A DNA stretch of 64,000 bases from Vanrija pseudolonga (taxonomy: Eukaryota > Basidiomycota > Tremellomycetes > Trichosporonales > Trichosporonaceae). The notes under the pieces are model-generated. The model saw only the letters and a program-made list of their open reading frames with translations, was not told the origin of the DNA and searched no databases. Position 1 is the first letter of the stretch, and every line of letters begins with the position of its first letter. The stretch spans positions 2,542,001 through 2,606,000 of the forward strand of contig NC_085851.1 in the NCBI RefSeq assembly GCF_020906515.1, in the 5' to 3' direction. This document shows positions 11,977-22,160 of the stretch, in pieces. The translations under genes were made by a program, and so were the position numbers.

Positions 11977-12573
11977 ATGGTCCGCGGGTCAGACATCCTC
12001 ATCGCGCTCATCATCATCCTCTTCCCGCCTGCGGGCGTGGCGATCCTCACGGGCTGCAGCTGCGACCTGTTGATCGCGATTGGGCTGACGATTCTGGTGA
12101 GTGAGGACGCCGAAGTCGGCGCTGGCGCCGCAGGCGTCAGCGTCCGCGAGGGCAGCAGTACCAGCGTTGCCTTGCCTTGCCTTGGCACTCCCCTCTCAGA
12201 GCACACGCTAACAAGCACAGGGCTACCTCCCGTACGTACACCACCTGGCCGCACCGCGCCCCAACACACCCCACTAACCCATCCCCCAGCGGCCACCTGT
12301 ACGGCTTCTACATCCTCTGGAAGAAGGTAAGCTGCACCCCACGGATCATAGCTCACGCCCCCAGATGCGCGCGGAAGAGCTGTACGGAGACCACGGATAC
12401 GTGTACCTCGGCAACGGCGAGTTTGTGCCCCGCGACGAGCTGCGTGAGTAGGAGCGCGGTGCCGCAGGCGCCGCGCGAGGACGTGTCGAGGCAACACGGC
12501 GCAACGCAGCGTACTGACTCCCACCGCAGCGCCGCAGCTCCAGCAGCCATACTACGGCTCGACGGCGGCCTAG
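11977..12573 (+). CDS. PMP3/UPF0057 (SNA-type) small two-helix membrane protein
   Basis: Five exons, 11977-12096, 12221-12231, 12290-12326, 12365-12443 and 12530-12573, give 96 residues. The family core is visible: DILIALIIILFPPAGVAIL, then TGCSCDLLIAIGLTIL, GYLPGHLYGFYILWKK; the paired hydrophobic helices and PPAGV/GYLPG turns are diagnostic of Pmp3/Sna proteins, small membrane proteins linked to ion homeostasis or vacuolar sorting. The C-terminal tail (EELYGDHGYVYLGNG, QLQQPYYG) is longer than in Pmp3 itself and recalls Sna3/Sna4, which sort to the vacuole. The second exon is only 11 nt. Confidence 0.88.
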
Positions 12574-13226
12574 GCGCCGCTCGCTGTGCCACCACACTGT
12601 ACCCGCGCCGAAGCGGGCGTCGCAACGTTTCGAGGGCGAGGCTGCCGCGTCGTGCCCTGCCCGCCCAGTGTCTATACCCATGGACCGTGTTAACTAGCTG
12701 ATGAATGTTGTTGATCTGGCGGGCGTGTGGCTTAGGACGGCCTGGCGCGGGGGGAGCGGCGGCCATGTGCGGGCAGAACAAGCGCTCCGCCGCATAAAGT
12801 GCGCTACACGGAGTGCCACTCATGCCTCACGCATATGCATGTATGCAGCATGAATACTGAAACACGCCTCGACACCTCTGTGGCTGTGGCTGCGTTCATG
12901 CACGCACGTCGGCTCAATCAAAACTTCTCAGCTTTGTGCCGTGGTCGCGTCGTTGTGGGTGGTGACGACGCGTGTGCGCCGCCGCGTATTGTGGCACCAC
13001 ACACAGTGGCAGTGGCACCCGCCCAACCTCGCACCGAGATCGGCGTCATACCGCTGACAGGAGCATCATTGACCAACACTGCAACACGCATCCAGACATC
13101 ATACAACGAGGGATAATACATCTGCTATCGGGTCGTCGCGCCGGGCGACGCCGATGCGGGTGATGCGGTACAGCTCCTAGCTAGACAGTGGACATAGTGA
13201 TGTAGGCAACCAAACACGCCCAGCCA
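12574..13226. other. Convergent 3' intergenic region
   Basis: 653 bp between two converging stop codons; nothing recognisable as coding or repeated. Confidence 0.5.
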
Positions 13227-13784
13227 CTACTTGCGCTTGCCGAAAAAGCCGCGCTTCTTCACCGCCGGCGGCGGCACGCCCGCGCCCTCGATAAACGGCA
13301 GCGGCATAGTCGAGGTAGCAGGGATACCGAGCAGCTTGGCGGCCTTGCTCGGCAGCGCCGGCGCCGCAGAGGGGGCAGAGGGCACCGGCAGGGCCATGAG
13401 CGCGTGCTGCGCCATCGCCTCGTCTGCGCTGCAGGCGGGGCACAAGGTGTAGTGGGTACAGCTGCAGGCCTGCTCCTGGGGCGCGGGGCGCGCGATGTGG
13501 CTGGCGAACGGGTGGCTGGGGGGGATGTACGTGCTCGCGCGGGGGCGGGCGGCCTTGGCGGCGGGGTACGGCGCGGGGTAGCCTGCGTGCGGGGCGGGGT
13601 ACGCCTGGTAGCGCGCGGCGTAGGCTGCTGCCTCGGAGGGGTAGGACGCCGAAGCGGGGTACGACGAGCCGGGGTACGACGAGCCGGGGTAGCCTGCCGA
13701 GGTGGTGTACGGGTACGACGACGAGCCCGAGTTGGCCGACGACGAGGAGGCGTTGTCGGCCGTGTAGGTTGACCAGGGGGACAT
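13227..13784 (-). CDS. Tyr/Pro/Ser/Ala-rich small protein of unknown function
   Basis: Single uninterrupted frame of 185 codons with a good start context (CCAACATG). I do not recognise the family. The N-terminal half is low complexity, with a YPGSS repeat and many Tyr-Pro pairs; residues about 108-120 carry a cysteine cluster of the form CxC-x5-CPxC, which could bind a metal; the C-terminus is strongly basic (KKRGFFGKRK). No signal peptide or clear membrane span. Being intronless is unusual beside its neighbours. Coding status rests on frame length, codon content and start context. Confidence 0.55.
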   Translation of the reverse strand: MSPWSTYTADNASSSSANSGSSSYPYTTSAGYPGSSYPGSSYPASASYPSEAAAYAARYQAYPAPHAGYPAPYPAAKAARPRASTYIPPSHPFASHIARPAPQEQACSCTHYTLCPACSADEAMAQHALMALPVPSAPSAAPALPSKAAKLLGIPATSTMPLPFIEGAGVPPPAVKKRGFFGKRK

Positions 13785-14416
13785 GTTGGTGTGGCTCTGG
13801 TGTGGGTTGGTGTTGAGATGTGAGAGATGTGAGATATGTTGAGAGGTGTTGAGAGATGTTGAGGTGGTGTTGTGTTGACGTGCTTGCTCGAGTCTAGTCT
13901 AGCTGTTGCCGCTCGCTGACTGATGGCTCCTTCCAGAGGATTACAGAGCCAACATCCCCGCAATCAGAAGCAATATATCCACCACCACCACTGGCAACCC
14001 ATCACTCCACGGCCAGCCTTCACCACCTCGTCAGATATCGTCAGCTCCGATCATCGGGGCGAGCAGGGGAGCTAGGAAGCGTTTCACCTGCTCGCGCGAT
14101 GGATCGCCGGGTCGATAACCCGACAAGCCCATTGTTCTTGCCGTCGGTACCTCGTCAAGTGTTGTGCGTCCCGGCTCATTGTTATTGCCTTCACGGCGTC
14201 GTCAGTGCTGTGTTTCAGTGCAGCCCACCCGCGCTCGCGCCGAACACGCCACCAACTGTCCAGCACCGACTAGTCGCCATCAGCTGCATGTAAATGTTGT
14301 TGTCCGTTGTCTGGTGGCAATGTGGTACGACGCTCACGCACTCGGGATAAAGGACCCCCGATGTACGCCCCGCGCCCCCCACACGCCACCCCGCACTCTC
14401 TGCGCTGATCAGAGCA
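13785..14416. other. Intergenic region
   Basis: 632 bp upstream of the 13784 start and downstream of the AIG1-like stop. The first 90 bp contain short GTTGAGA/GAGATGT repeats (13800-13865), probably the leader of the minus-strand gene. No gene supported. Confidence 0.5.
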
Positions 14417-15666
14417 TCACTTGTGCAGCGCGTTGAGGCCCTGGAAGACGACAAAGGCAAAGCCCACGGCGCCGGTATATGTCAGCGCGCGGCCTGTGCC
14501 GTCCATGACGTCGAGGAAGGGGTAGGCAAAGTGGCCGTTTTGCGTGTTGCAGTGCTCGGCCCACAGCGCGTACGCTGTGCCCAGGCCGGCGGCGAGGAGG
14601 GCCGCGGTGCGCGTCGACGTGGGCGGGCGGTACTTCTTCTCGAGGAAGAAGAAGTCTGCGGGGTTAACGTACGATTGGGGCTGGGGCGTGATGCGGGTCG
14701 GACCGCGTCGTCGAGGACGCCGGTCGTGCCATGACGCAGCGGGATCGCTGGTGCGGCGCGTCCGCGGCAACACAACTCGACTCACCGATGATCAGCGACA
14801 GCGCAGGGACAGCATGCAGCCCCAGGTCCATCCACAGCGGGATCCAGAAGAGTGCGGGCGGCGCGCCGTCCGGCCCGACCTCGGCGTCGAGTTTGGGCGG
14901 GAGCATGAGTGACGGGGCGAGGAGGATGAGGGGCCACTGGGGGGTGGTCAGCGGGGTGAGTTCGGTGGGTGAGGGACGAGCACAGCGAAGCCCAGCTGTT
15001 GCCAGAAAGGAAGATGGTGTGGCCCGCGGATCGGGCCGTACCCGGCCGGCATCCGGGTCCCCAGATGCTCATGGCCCAAGGGCGTCGTCGCGTTGTCGTT
15101 GCTGGCCACACGGCACCAAGGCCGTAATCCACTGGTAGGGCACGTCCCTCAGCAACCGTCCTTCCCCCGGCCTTCCCAGCTTCGTCTTCCTCTAGTCGTC
15201 CGTCCTTCCCACAGCCCTCATCCTGCCCCACACCACCACTCACGTAGATGGCCGAGATGGTGATCTCGACCGGCAGCGCAGCGAGCGCAAACACGCGCTT
15301 GGTGGCGTGGAGGACTGGCGTCGGCGTCAGCGGGTCCGCCCACGTTTGTCTGTCTCCCCGTAACGCCGAACCCACAATGCAGCGGCACAATGTCCTCGGC
15401 GGCGCTGAGCGCGAACGTCCACACGGTGATGATGAGGCCTAGGATCGTGAGGAACTGGTACTGGCCTCCGTACTGGCGGTTGTCAGCTGCAGCAAGCCAA
15501 CACCACCCACCTCCTCCTCGACGCCGGCGGCAGCACGCAGCTCCCCCGTCAGGCGCTGGAGCGACACATACGCCGACACCATGGTGCCCGTCACTGCGCT
15601 GTGGAACAGGAGGCGGGGGACGTTGAGCGCCGGGACCGGCGATGGGGCGGGGTCAGTGCGCGCCAT
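14417..15666 (-). CDS. AIG1/FAR-17a-like multi-pass membrane protein
   Basis: Exons (minus) 15511-15666, 15376-15472, 15244-15314, 14786-14936 and 14417-14655 give 237 residues. Membrane segments alternate with family motifs: YGGQYQFLTILGLIITVWTF, DIVPLHFLHATKRVFALAAL (the HATKR segment exists only after removing the 15315-15375 intron), LFWIPLWMDLGLHAVPALSL, IIDFFFLEKKYRPP, and near the end NGHFAYPFLDVM. Mammalian AIG1/ADTRP hydrolyse fatty-acid esters of hydroxy fatty acids with conserved Thr and His residues; the fungal role is not established. One intron (14937-15243) is 307 nt, unusually long for this region. Confidence 0.85.
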
Positions 15667-16337
15667 TGTGGTGAGTGATGGTGTGGAGCGACGAGGGGTG
15701 GTGTTGTTGACAATGTGGAAAAAGTGACGTTTTGGCGTTGGGTGGTGTTGTGTTTCAGCGTTTACAGTGTGCCGCGATTTCCGGCGGCAACGTGTCGAGC
15801 CTGTGCTGGCGTGCTGGCGTGCTGGTAGCCAACGTGCGGGGCAGCAGCAAGCCTTACATTACACGCCGTCCTGCGCCTGCCTGCTATCTCGTCGCTGGAG
15901 TGTCGCTGCTGTATCGCTGCGGTCAACGTCTACGTCGCCACGGCGTCTTGTTTTTACACGCAGCCACCGCAACGCGCAATGACGCGCACCGATGCTCACT
16001 CAGTGCTGCCTGCCCACCGCTGCCAGCTCCAACGCCGTGCCTGGCTTCGGGCGCCGAACCAGCCAAGACGACCTCCACTCCCCCACCCATCTCGGCCATT
16101 GGCACACACGCGCCGCGGCTCGGCTAGCCGATTGCACCCTCCCCAGGACAGAGAGCTCATGTGGTAAAGCTTGTCGGGGCTCTGCCGGGCAGCCTTGTCG
16201 TCGTAACGAGAGAGGCCGCGAGGCCGGGCAAGGCAACGAACGCGCGGCTCTTAACCAAAGACCAGATCTGTCTCGACGTCCACCTCCTCTTCGCCTCTTC
16301 CTCACCCCCACTGATCCCACCCACCCCCACACACACA
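15667..16337. other. Divergent promoter region (AIG1-like / MAPEG)
   Basis: 671 bp between two start codons. The right end (about 16270-16335) is a pyrimidine-rich leader with CCCCAC/ACAC tracts directly before the MAPEG ATG. No gene supported. Confidence 0.5.
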
Positions 16338-17021
16338 ATGGGCGTCCTCGAAGTCTTCTCCAACCCGACAGGCTACAACGCCTCGTACCAGCTCCTCGTC
16401 CTCGTGTGGCTGCAGGCACATGTGCTCTCGTCCCCGCGCCCCGCGTTCCTCAAGCACGGGCTGCGCGATAACGCCAACCCGCGGTGCGCGATCGACGAGC
16501 TCGAGAAGGCCGGCAAGCTGCCCGCGGCGCGGATCGCGCGGATCAAGCGCATTATCGCGGCGCACCAGAACAGTCTTGACGGACTGCCGTTGATCACTGC
16601 TGCGATTGTGAGTCTGTCGCGGGGTGTGAAGGAAGACTGTGCCCGCCCCCCAAACTGACACCCCCAGCTCGCGGGCAACCAGGCTGGCTTGTCCGCCGCG
16701 TGGCTGAACGGCGCGGCCGTGTCCTACTTTGTCCTGAGGCTCGTGTTTGGTGAGTACCGCTGCACCGCGGGCGCGATGGTGAGGTGGACGGAGCCGTCCA
16801 TCGCTCGCACCGCTCTCCCTGCCCCAACAACGCTTACACCACCCAGTCCGCCTCTACCGCGACATCGCGTCGGGCCCCACGTCCTACATTCGCTCCATTG
16901 TCTGGTGGGCCAGCAACTGTAGGTCGCGACGTCGGAGCTTCGGCGCCTTCCTCCACTCACACCCACAGTCGTCTCCTTCGTTACCCTCTTCAAGGCTGGC
17001 GATGCCATCAACGCAAAGTAG
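16338..17021 (+). CDS. MAPEG family membrane protein
   Basis: Exons 16338-16607, 16668-16749, 16847-16918 and 16969-17021 give 158 residues. Four hydrophobic helices; the MAPEG signature is clear in RIARIKRIIAAHQNSLDGLP followed by LITAAILAGNQAGL, then NGAAVSYFVLRLVFVRLY and SIVWWASNF. Family members are ER/outer-membrane enzymes (microsomal glutathione transferases and relatives); the fungal yellowish MAPEG proteins mostly have no assigned substrate. The C-terminal helix ends in LFKAGDAINAK. Confidence 0.88.
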
Positions 17022-17640
17022 GCCAGAGGCGACTGCAAAACCCCGCGGCTAGTAATTATAGTGCATTCTATACTCTCTCCGTGCGCTTTGCTCGTATTAA
17101 TGTCGTCGGAATGTATTTTGGAAGGAAAGATGGCACGGTACTCGACCAACGTATGCCGCCGGCCTATTGTAGTGGCCGCGGCATGCCGCCTGGCGCTGGC
17201 GCCCGACCGTGCATGTCGGTAGGAGACGCGTGTACGCGCCTGCGGGAACCCCTCTCGTGCGTTATGTGGATCAGGTACACGAGGGGGGAGCAAGGGGTAG
17301 TCGGGGAATGCACAGACGGAGCGGCGGGATGTGTAGTGGTGGTCGTCGCGTCGTTGTCCTCGTCGTTGGCCGGTGGCCGTTGGCACCTAGACGAGGCTAA
17401 GCCGCCAACGTGGTTGGTAGTGGCCGATGTGGCAGTCGGGTATCGCTCCCCCAAACGGACGGCCTGCGCCAGTGGATATGCCATGGAATACATGCTGGGG
17501 GTCTGTGCGTCGCCGCGTCGAGCGCGTCTCGCCGTGTCTCGCGTGTGTGTCTGATGTCTCGTTTTTCTTCGTCCTCGTTCTACTGTCGTCGCCACCGCCG
17601 CCACCGTCGCTCCAGATTATCTCCTCTGCTAGCTCCCGCC
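17022..17640. other. Convergent 3' intergenic region
   Basis: 619 bp between the MAPEG stop and the ceramide synthase stop. Includes an AT-richer stretch at 17050-17120 probably serving 3'-end formation. A minus-strand open frame here (17164-17604) has no recognisable content. Confidence 0.5.
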
Positions 17641-19017
17641 TCACCTGCGCTTCCGCAGGTCGACGTCGTCACTGCCATTCTTCAGGGCAGTGGCCGCCTG
17701 GCTGGCAAAGCTGTTGTGAAGAGCATTCACCGAAGAGTCCGTGTCGGGAGTGCGGATAGGAGTGTCGACGCTGTCGTCGTCGGGCACATCGTCCTCGCCG
17801 TCGTCCTCGTCGTCCGAGCGCACGTCGGCGGCACCCTGGCCGCGGACGACCCTCACGGCGACCATGACGGCCATGTAGAACCACAGGGTGCAGAGGCAGA
17901 GGAGGAGGCTGAGCATGCAGACGAACATGATCCACGCGTTGCGGCTGAAGTAGTAGCCCTTGGCGGGGTTGTGCTCAAAGGGGAGGAACTTGGGCGCCTG
18001 GACATAGGCCGAGCGTGTGACGAGGAAGAGGCCAATCTGGCGAGAGAAGACCCAGACGAGGAGGAACATGACAAAGGTCGCGTCGCATGCCGTCGCAAAG
18101 TCCATGTAGCGGAGAATCTTGGCCAGCGGGAGGAAAATGTCGGCACCGTCCATGAGCCAGTGAACGAGCACACCGACGCGGGTAAAGTTGCCATAGTAGG
18201 ACGTGGACATGAGGGCAATGGTGAGGACGTGGTGGCCAAACATTTGCCAGTGGTCCTTGCGGCGCTTCTCTGCGTTGATGACGTAGATCTGGTGGTTCCA
18301 CCAGCCCAGCTGGAGGAGGTAAACAAACTTGGTGAGGGCCGGGATGGGGAAGAAGGGGTATGTGCCCCAGAGCTCCTCTGGCGACGTGTAGTTGGGGACG
18401 CTGCGAAGAACGATCTGGGCCGGGGCGTCAGCATTGTGTACCTTGCTGACGTGCGTGTAGAAAGCCGACCGAACAACAGCAGCAGCGGCGGCAGGTGACC
18501 TCGGAAGGACCGATAAGGCGACGTGGGCAAACGACGCCAGGTCCAGCCCAGTAAAAAGATATGCGCCGCCGCCGCCGACATGGCATGCCATCACATGCCA
18601 TGGACATGCCGCCGCGTGCCGACTTCGACGCCCACAATCGCAATCATCATGACGTACCGTACTCAACGTCCACGTAAACGTGCAGTAACCCAAGCTCCAT
18701 GCCTGCTCGGCAAATCGGACGAGATTGTGGTGGTGCTTGCGGTCCTGAGAGCGCTTCTGCTTGACGGTAGCAGACGTACTCTGCCCCTTGTGCGACTCGA
18801 GTGCTGGGAGTGGTACGACGAGGCGTCCGATCGGGTAGAAGACCCACATCATCAACAAATGTCTGAGGGCTGTGAGGCCAATCGCCACCCCAATGACAAA
18901 GTAGACATCGTTGATGCCCTTGTCGTAGAGCGTGACGTGCCGGCCGTCAACGTTGGCGGGGACGGGGTATGAGAGCGTGCAGAAGGGTTGCAGTGATCGG
19001 GGGATGAGCGCGGTCAT
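17641..19017 (-). CDS. LAG1: Ceramide synthase (Lag1/Lac1, TLC domain)
   Basis: Exons (minus) 18658-19017 and 17641-18414 give 377 residues. The TLC/Lag1p core is present: RFAEQAWSLGYCTF, PEELWGTYPF, FVYLLQLGWWNHQI, then HWQMFGHHVLTIALMSTSYY with the paired catalytic histidines and WLMDGADIFLPLAKILRYM. It acylates sphingoid bases in the ER. The acidic tail (DDEDDGEDDVPDDD) holds likely CK2 sites, as known for yeast Lag1/Lac1. The 243-nt intron has standard ends (GTACGT and GCTGACGCCCCGGCCCAG) and splicing joins WTLST to IVLRSVPNY with family spacing, yet the intron is a multiple of three and has no stop, so unspliced RNA would also be open. An upstream in-frame ATG at 19113 is unlikely because it adds only His/Thr-rich leader. 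Confidence 0.93.
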   Translation of the reverse strand: MTALIPRSLQPFCTLSYPVPANVDGRHVTLYDKGINDVYFVIGVAIGLTALRHLLMMWVFYPIGRLVVPLPALESHKGQSTSATVKQKRSQDRKHHHNLVRFAEQAWSLGYCTFTWTLSTVRHDDCDCGRRSRHAAACPWHVMACHVGGGGAYLFTGLDLASFAHVALSVLPRSPAAAAAVVRSAFYTHVSKVHNADAPAQIVLRSVPNYTSPEELWGTYPFFPIPALTKFVYLLQLGWWNHQIYVINAEKRRKDHWQMFGHHVLTIALMSTSYYGNFTRVGVLVHWLMDGADIFLPLAKILRYMDFATACDATFVMFLLVWVFSRQIGLFLVTRSAYVQAPKFLPFEHNPAKGYYFSRNAWIMFVCMLSLLLCLCTLWFYMAVMVAVRVVRGQGAADVRSDDEDDGEDDVPDDDSVDTPIRTPDTDSSVNALHNSFASQAATALKNGSDDVDLRKRR

Positions 19018-21006
19018 GGCGGTGGTGGTGGCTGTGTGGTGGTGGTGGTAGTGGGTGATCGTTTGGGGGGGTACTCGGGTGTGCTGGCTGCTGCAGTACA
19101 CGCGTTCCGTCACGAGTGCAGAGTCGTCGAGACTAGCTAGCTCTGTCGCGTCGTCGTGGTGGTTGAGACGTGGCGCGGCGCAAGTGTCAAGTGATTGCTT
19201 GCTTGCTCGCCCCCGGGAATGGGCGCGTAGTGGTAGCTAGGTAGAAAGTGAAAACCCGTGATGGGGCGCGGCGCGTGTGGTCGTGCGTGTGTGTGTGGGT
19301 GTTGTGGTGGGCGGAGGAGGAGGAGTGGGCTGCAAGTGGTGTTGGGGAGGTGGGTGATGCTTGCTTGCAGTGGGTGGTGATGCGTGGAGAAGAAGGGTGC
19401 GGGGGTGGGTGTGCCGTCTAGTCGCGTCTCTTTAGTTATGTATCAAAGATGAACTTTTGGGGGGTGCTAAGTGTAAGTGTAGGTGGTGTAGTCGAAACGT
19501 CGATGCGGCGGGATGGCGATGCACTGGCAGCACACAATGGCACGTCGCGGTTCAAGCAAAGCAAAGGGGTGAGGCACAGCCGAGACTTGCAGCAGCAGCC
19601 TTGCAGCACTTCTGGCCCGCGCCCCGCCCTGGTAAACTACCGACCGACCCCTACTGCACACCCACCCCGGGCACTAGCGCAAAGTATCGTGTTACGCAAA
19701 ACACGTGCAAGGCCTAACCCACGAAAGATGCATCGCACCCAGCCAGACCCATCGCAACGCACATCGGAGCATTCATGTGCATGCATGGCATCCAGTCTTG
19801 CAGGTCCGGGGCGAGCTGCTACGCTACCCCTTGCCCTTGGGCACCCCACGGGCGGGCCCAGCTGCTGCCTGGCACGCGGCATGCATTTGCTGGCTGGCTG
19901 GCGCCGCCTCGCGCCGCCTCGAAATGAGAGACATCTGGCTGGCTGGCTGGCTGCCTCGACGGCGGTCGGGCCATTCGACCATTCCAGCCCCGACGCGCCA
20001 GGCGACGCAAGTCTCATGACGCGAGCGAAACGCGCCAGCGACTCTGCTCCTTCCGCCTGCGTGCGTCGCTGGCGTCGAATCCTCGCCTGCGCTCCGAGCA
20101 AGCAAGCACAATGGATGCGCACAAAGCCATGCGCCATGCGCCATGTCCAGTACGCCAGCAGCATAGTTGGGTTGCGCAGAGATCTGCTGCTGCTGCCAGC
20201 CAGTGGCGGGTGCAGTGCGGAGGCTGACGCGCGAGCGAGCCAGTGGCGCCAACCACCTGCCTGCGACGTGGAACCGCACCACACACGGCCCAAGTTCCCC
20301 GCGTCTGTGTCGAGGAAAAGTCAAGCCAAGCCAAGCCAGTCGCGCGCCCAGGGAGGCGCGGGGCGCGGCGCCGAGCCTCGAGCCTCTGCGGTATCCGGCC
20401 ACCTGACACCGGGTTCTCCCTGTAATCATGGCCACCCACCCACCCACGCACGACTGACCATTGTCTTGCTCGAGGCGGCGGGGGGCGCAGGCGCTCATCA
20501 CCGCCGCACATGGGCCCTTGGTGCTGGCCCTGTCGTGCAAGATCTGCTTCTTCTTCTGCTGCTGCTGCTCTGCTCATGTCGCCAGCCCTGAGCCTTGTCT
20601 TGTCTCACCTCGTCGCGTAGGGATATCCCGCCTACTGCCTACTGGCGGCACTTTCCACGCTGGACGACGCGAAGAAACGGCACACAAATGGGCACAAAGC
20701 ATGCTTAATGGTTTAAGATTTGAAAGTGTCACGGGGGGACGGAATAAGGAGCCGCTGCGGACATGGACGAGTCTCCACTCCATTGATGCAGCGCGCAGCG
20801 GAGGCATATCCACGTGCTTCCACGGAACCAAATCCCATCTTTCGGCACTCACAATGTCAGTCAGTCGGTCACCACCACCAACGACTTGGAGGTGGTCGTG
20901 TTTGTTGCACGAGACCAACCATCCTTGCATCCTCGACGCCCGCCTCCCCTCCCCGGCCAGCCCCAGCCATCGTCGCCGAGCGCCAAGCCGACCCCACGCA
21001 CACACC
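19018..21006. other. Long divergent intergenic region without a supported gene
   Basis: 1,989 bp between the ceramide synthase and U2B'' starts. It contains simple repeats: GCTTGCTT/GCAAGCAA runs (19197, 19359, 20098), GGCTGGCT runs (about 19889 and 19933), and a CTTCTTCTGCTGCTG tract near 20545-20570. Frames open on both strands (for example 19449-20591 plus) are Arg/Ala/Pro-rich with no domain. It may hold long leaders, upstream regulatory DNA or a non-coding RNA, but sequence alone does not show which. Confidence 0.5.
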
Positions 21007-21972
21007 ATGGCGTTCGCTGCCCCATCACCTACGCTCTTCGTCGGCAACCTCGAGGGCAAGACGAAAAAGCCAGAACTGCGGTCGCAGCTGTATGCGCTGT
21101 TTACGCCGTACGGGCGCGTGTGAGTGGTGTGGGGCGTGCAGCCTGGCCAGATGGTCTTGTGCCTTGTGCTGTGCTGACTCCGCGCAGGATTGACATCGTC
21201 GCGAAGAAGAACGACGGCGGGCGCGGACAGGCGTTCGTCGTGTTCGAGGAGCAGGCTGCCGCGACGGCCGCGCTGCGCGGGCTGACGAACGAAAAGTTCT
21301 ACCTGAGAGATCTGGTACGTCGCCACTGTTACCGTTGCTGCTGTTGCAAGGCTAAGCCCGCCCCTAGCGTATCTCGTACGCGCGGAATCCGTCCAACGCG
21401 ACGCTGGCACGGACAAACCCCGCGCTGTCGAAGGAGGCGGCAGCGGTCGCGGCTGCCAAGCTGGTCGTGTCGCACGCGCAGAGCGAGTACGAGCAGCTCG
21501 AGAAGGAGCGCGATGCGGCCGCTTCGGGCGGAAAGCGCGAGCTTGAGGCCGGCGACGACCAGCCGGCCGCCAAGCGCGCCCGCCACGACGAGGACGAGGA
21601 CGAGATGGAGATTGAGATGGAGGACGACGACGACGTCGCGGGCGGTGGAGTGAGCGTCGTGTGCACCAACCTCCCGGCCGAGTGCAGCGAGGACATCATG
21701 GGCGCGCTGTTCAGCCAGTAAGTCGGCGTGGGGAGAGAGACAGGTGGGATGGGATGGTGAAGCTGACATCCCGCGCCAGATACCCAGGCTTCACCCGCGC
21801 AACGGCCCTCCCGGCCTCCTTTGCGACACCAGCATCCCACCCCAAGCCCAACGCCGGCGCGCGCTCGTTCCGCGCCACGTTCGCGTCCCGCGCCCAGGCC
21901 GAGGCGGCCGTCGCGCCCCTCAGCGGGTACGTCATGCAGCCTGGGTGGGAGATGGCCATCTCGATTGAATAG
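21007..21972 (+). CDS. MSL1: U2B''/U1A-type snRNP protein with two RRM domains
   Basis: Exons 21007-21119, 21188-21314, 21368-21717 and 21780-21972 give 260 residues. RRM1 has RNP2 TLFVGNLEG and RNP1 RGQAFVVF, followed by KFYLRDLRISYARNPS, a typical U1A/U2B'' continuation. A charged linker (EKERDAAASGGKRE, acidic DEDEDEMEIEMEDDDD) leads to a degenerate RRM2 (VSVVCTNLP, ARSFRATF). Expected role: binds U2 (or U1) snRNA stem-loop in the spliceosome. U1A and U2B'' cannot be separated here by eye. Confidence 0.88.
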
Positions 21973-22160
21973 AGTGGAGTAGTGTGCAACGTTTGTAATG
22001 CCGCGGCGCGCGGCGGTGTATCACATGCATGGTGGGGGTGGAGTCATGGCTGGGTATTGTTGGATTCTGGTATGGACAGGAGGCTACATGAGGCACGAGG
22101 GCGAGCGAGTGGCTGGGTACAGGCGGGGCGAGTGTGGCCGAGCTACGGCCCCGACGCAGC

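Noticed and set aside
17164-17604. 146-codon minus-strand frame between MAPEG and ceramide synthase
   Set aside because: Lies in a convergent 3' region, Arg/Thr-rich, unrecognised, no introns or start context.
18417-18470. Alternative 27-nt intron GTACACAATG...CCCAG within the ceramide synthase gene
   Set aside because: Too short for splicing, and its use would keep upstream residues that break Lag1 spacing; the larger 243-nt intron sharing the same acceptor fits better.
19017-19113. Longer N-terminus for ceramide synthase starting at an ATG at 19113
   Set aside because: Adds a His/Thr-rich stretch derived from a GGTGGTGGT leader repeat; the ATG at 19017 gives a normal Lag1 N-terminus.
19449-20591. 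380-codon plus-strand open frame upstream of the U2B'' gene
   Set aside because: Arg/Pro/Ala-rich with no recognisable domain, ends in poly-Leu from a CTGCTG tract, and overlaps equally open minus-strand frames.
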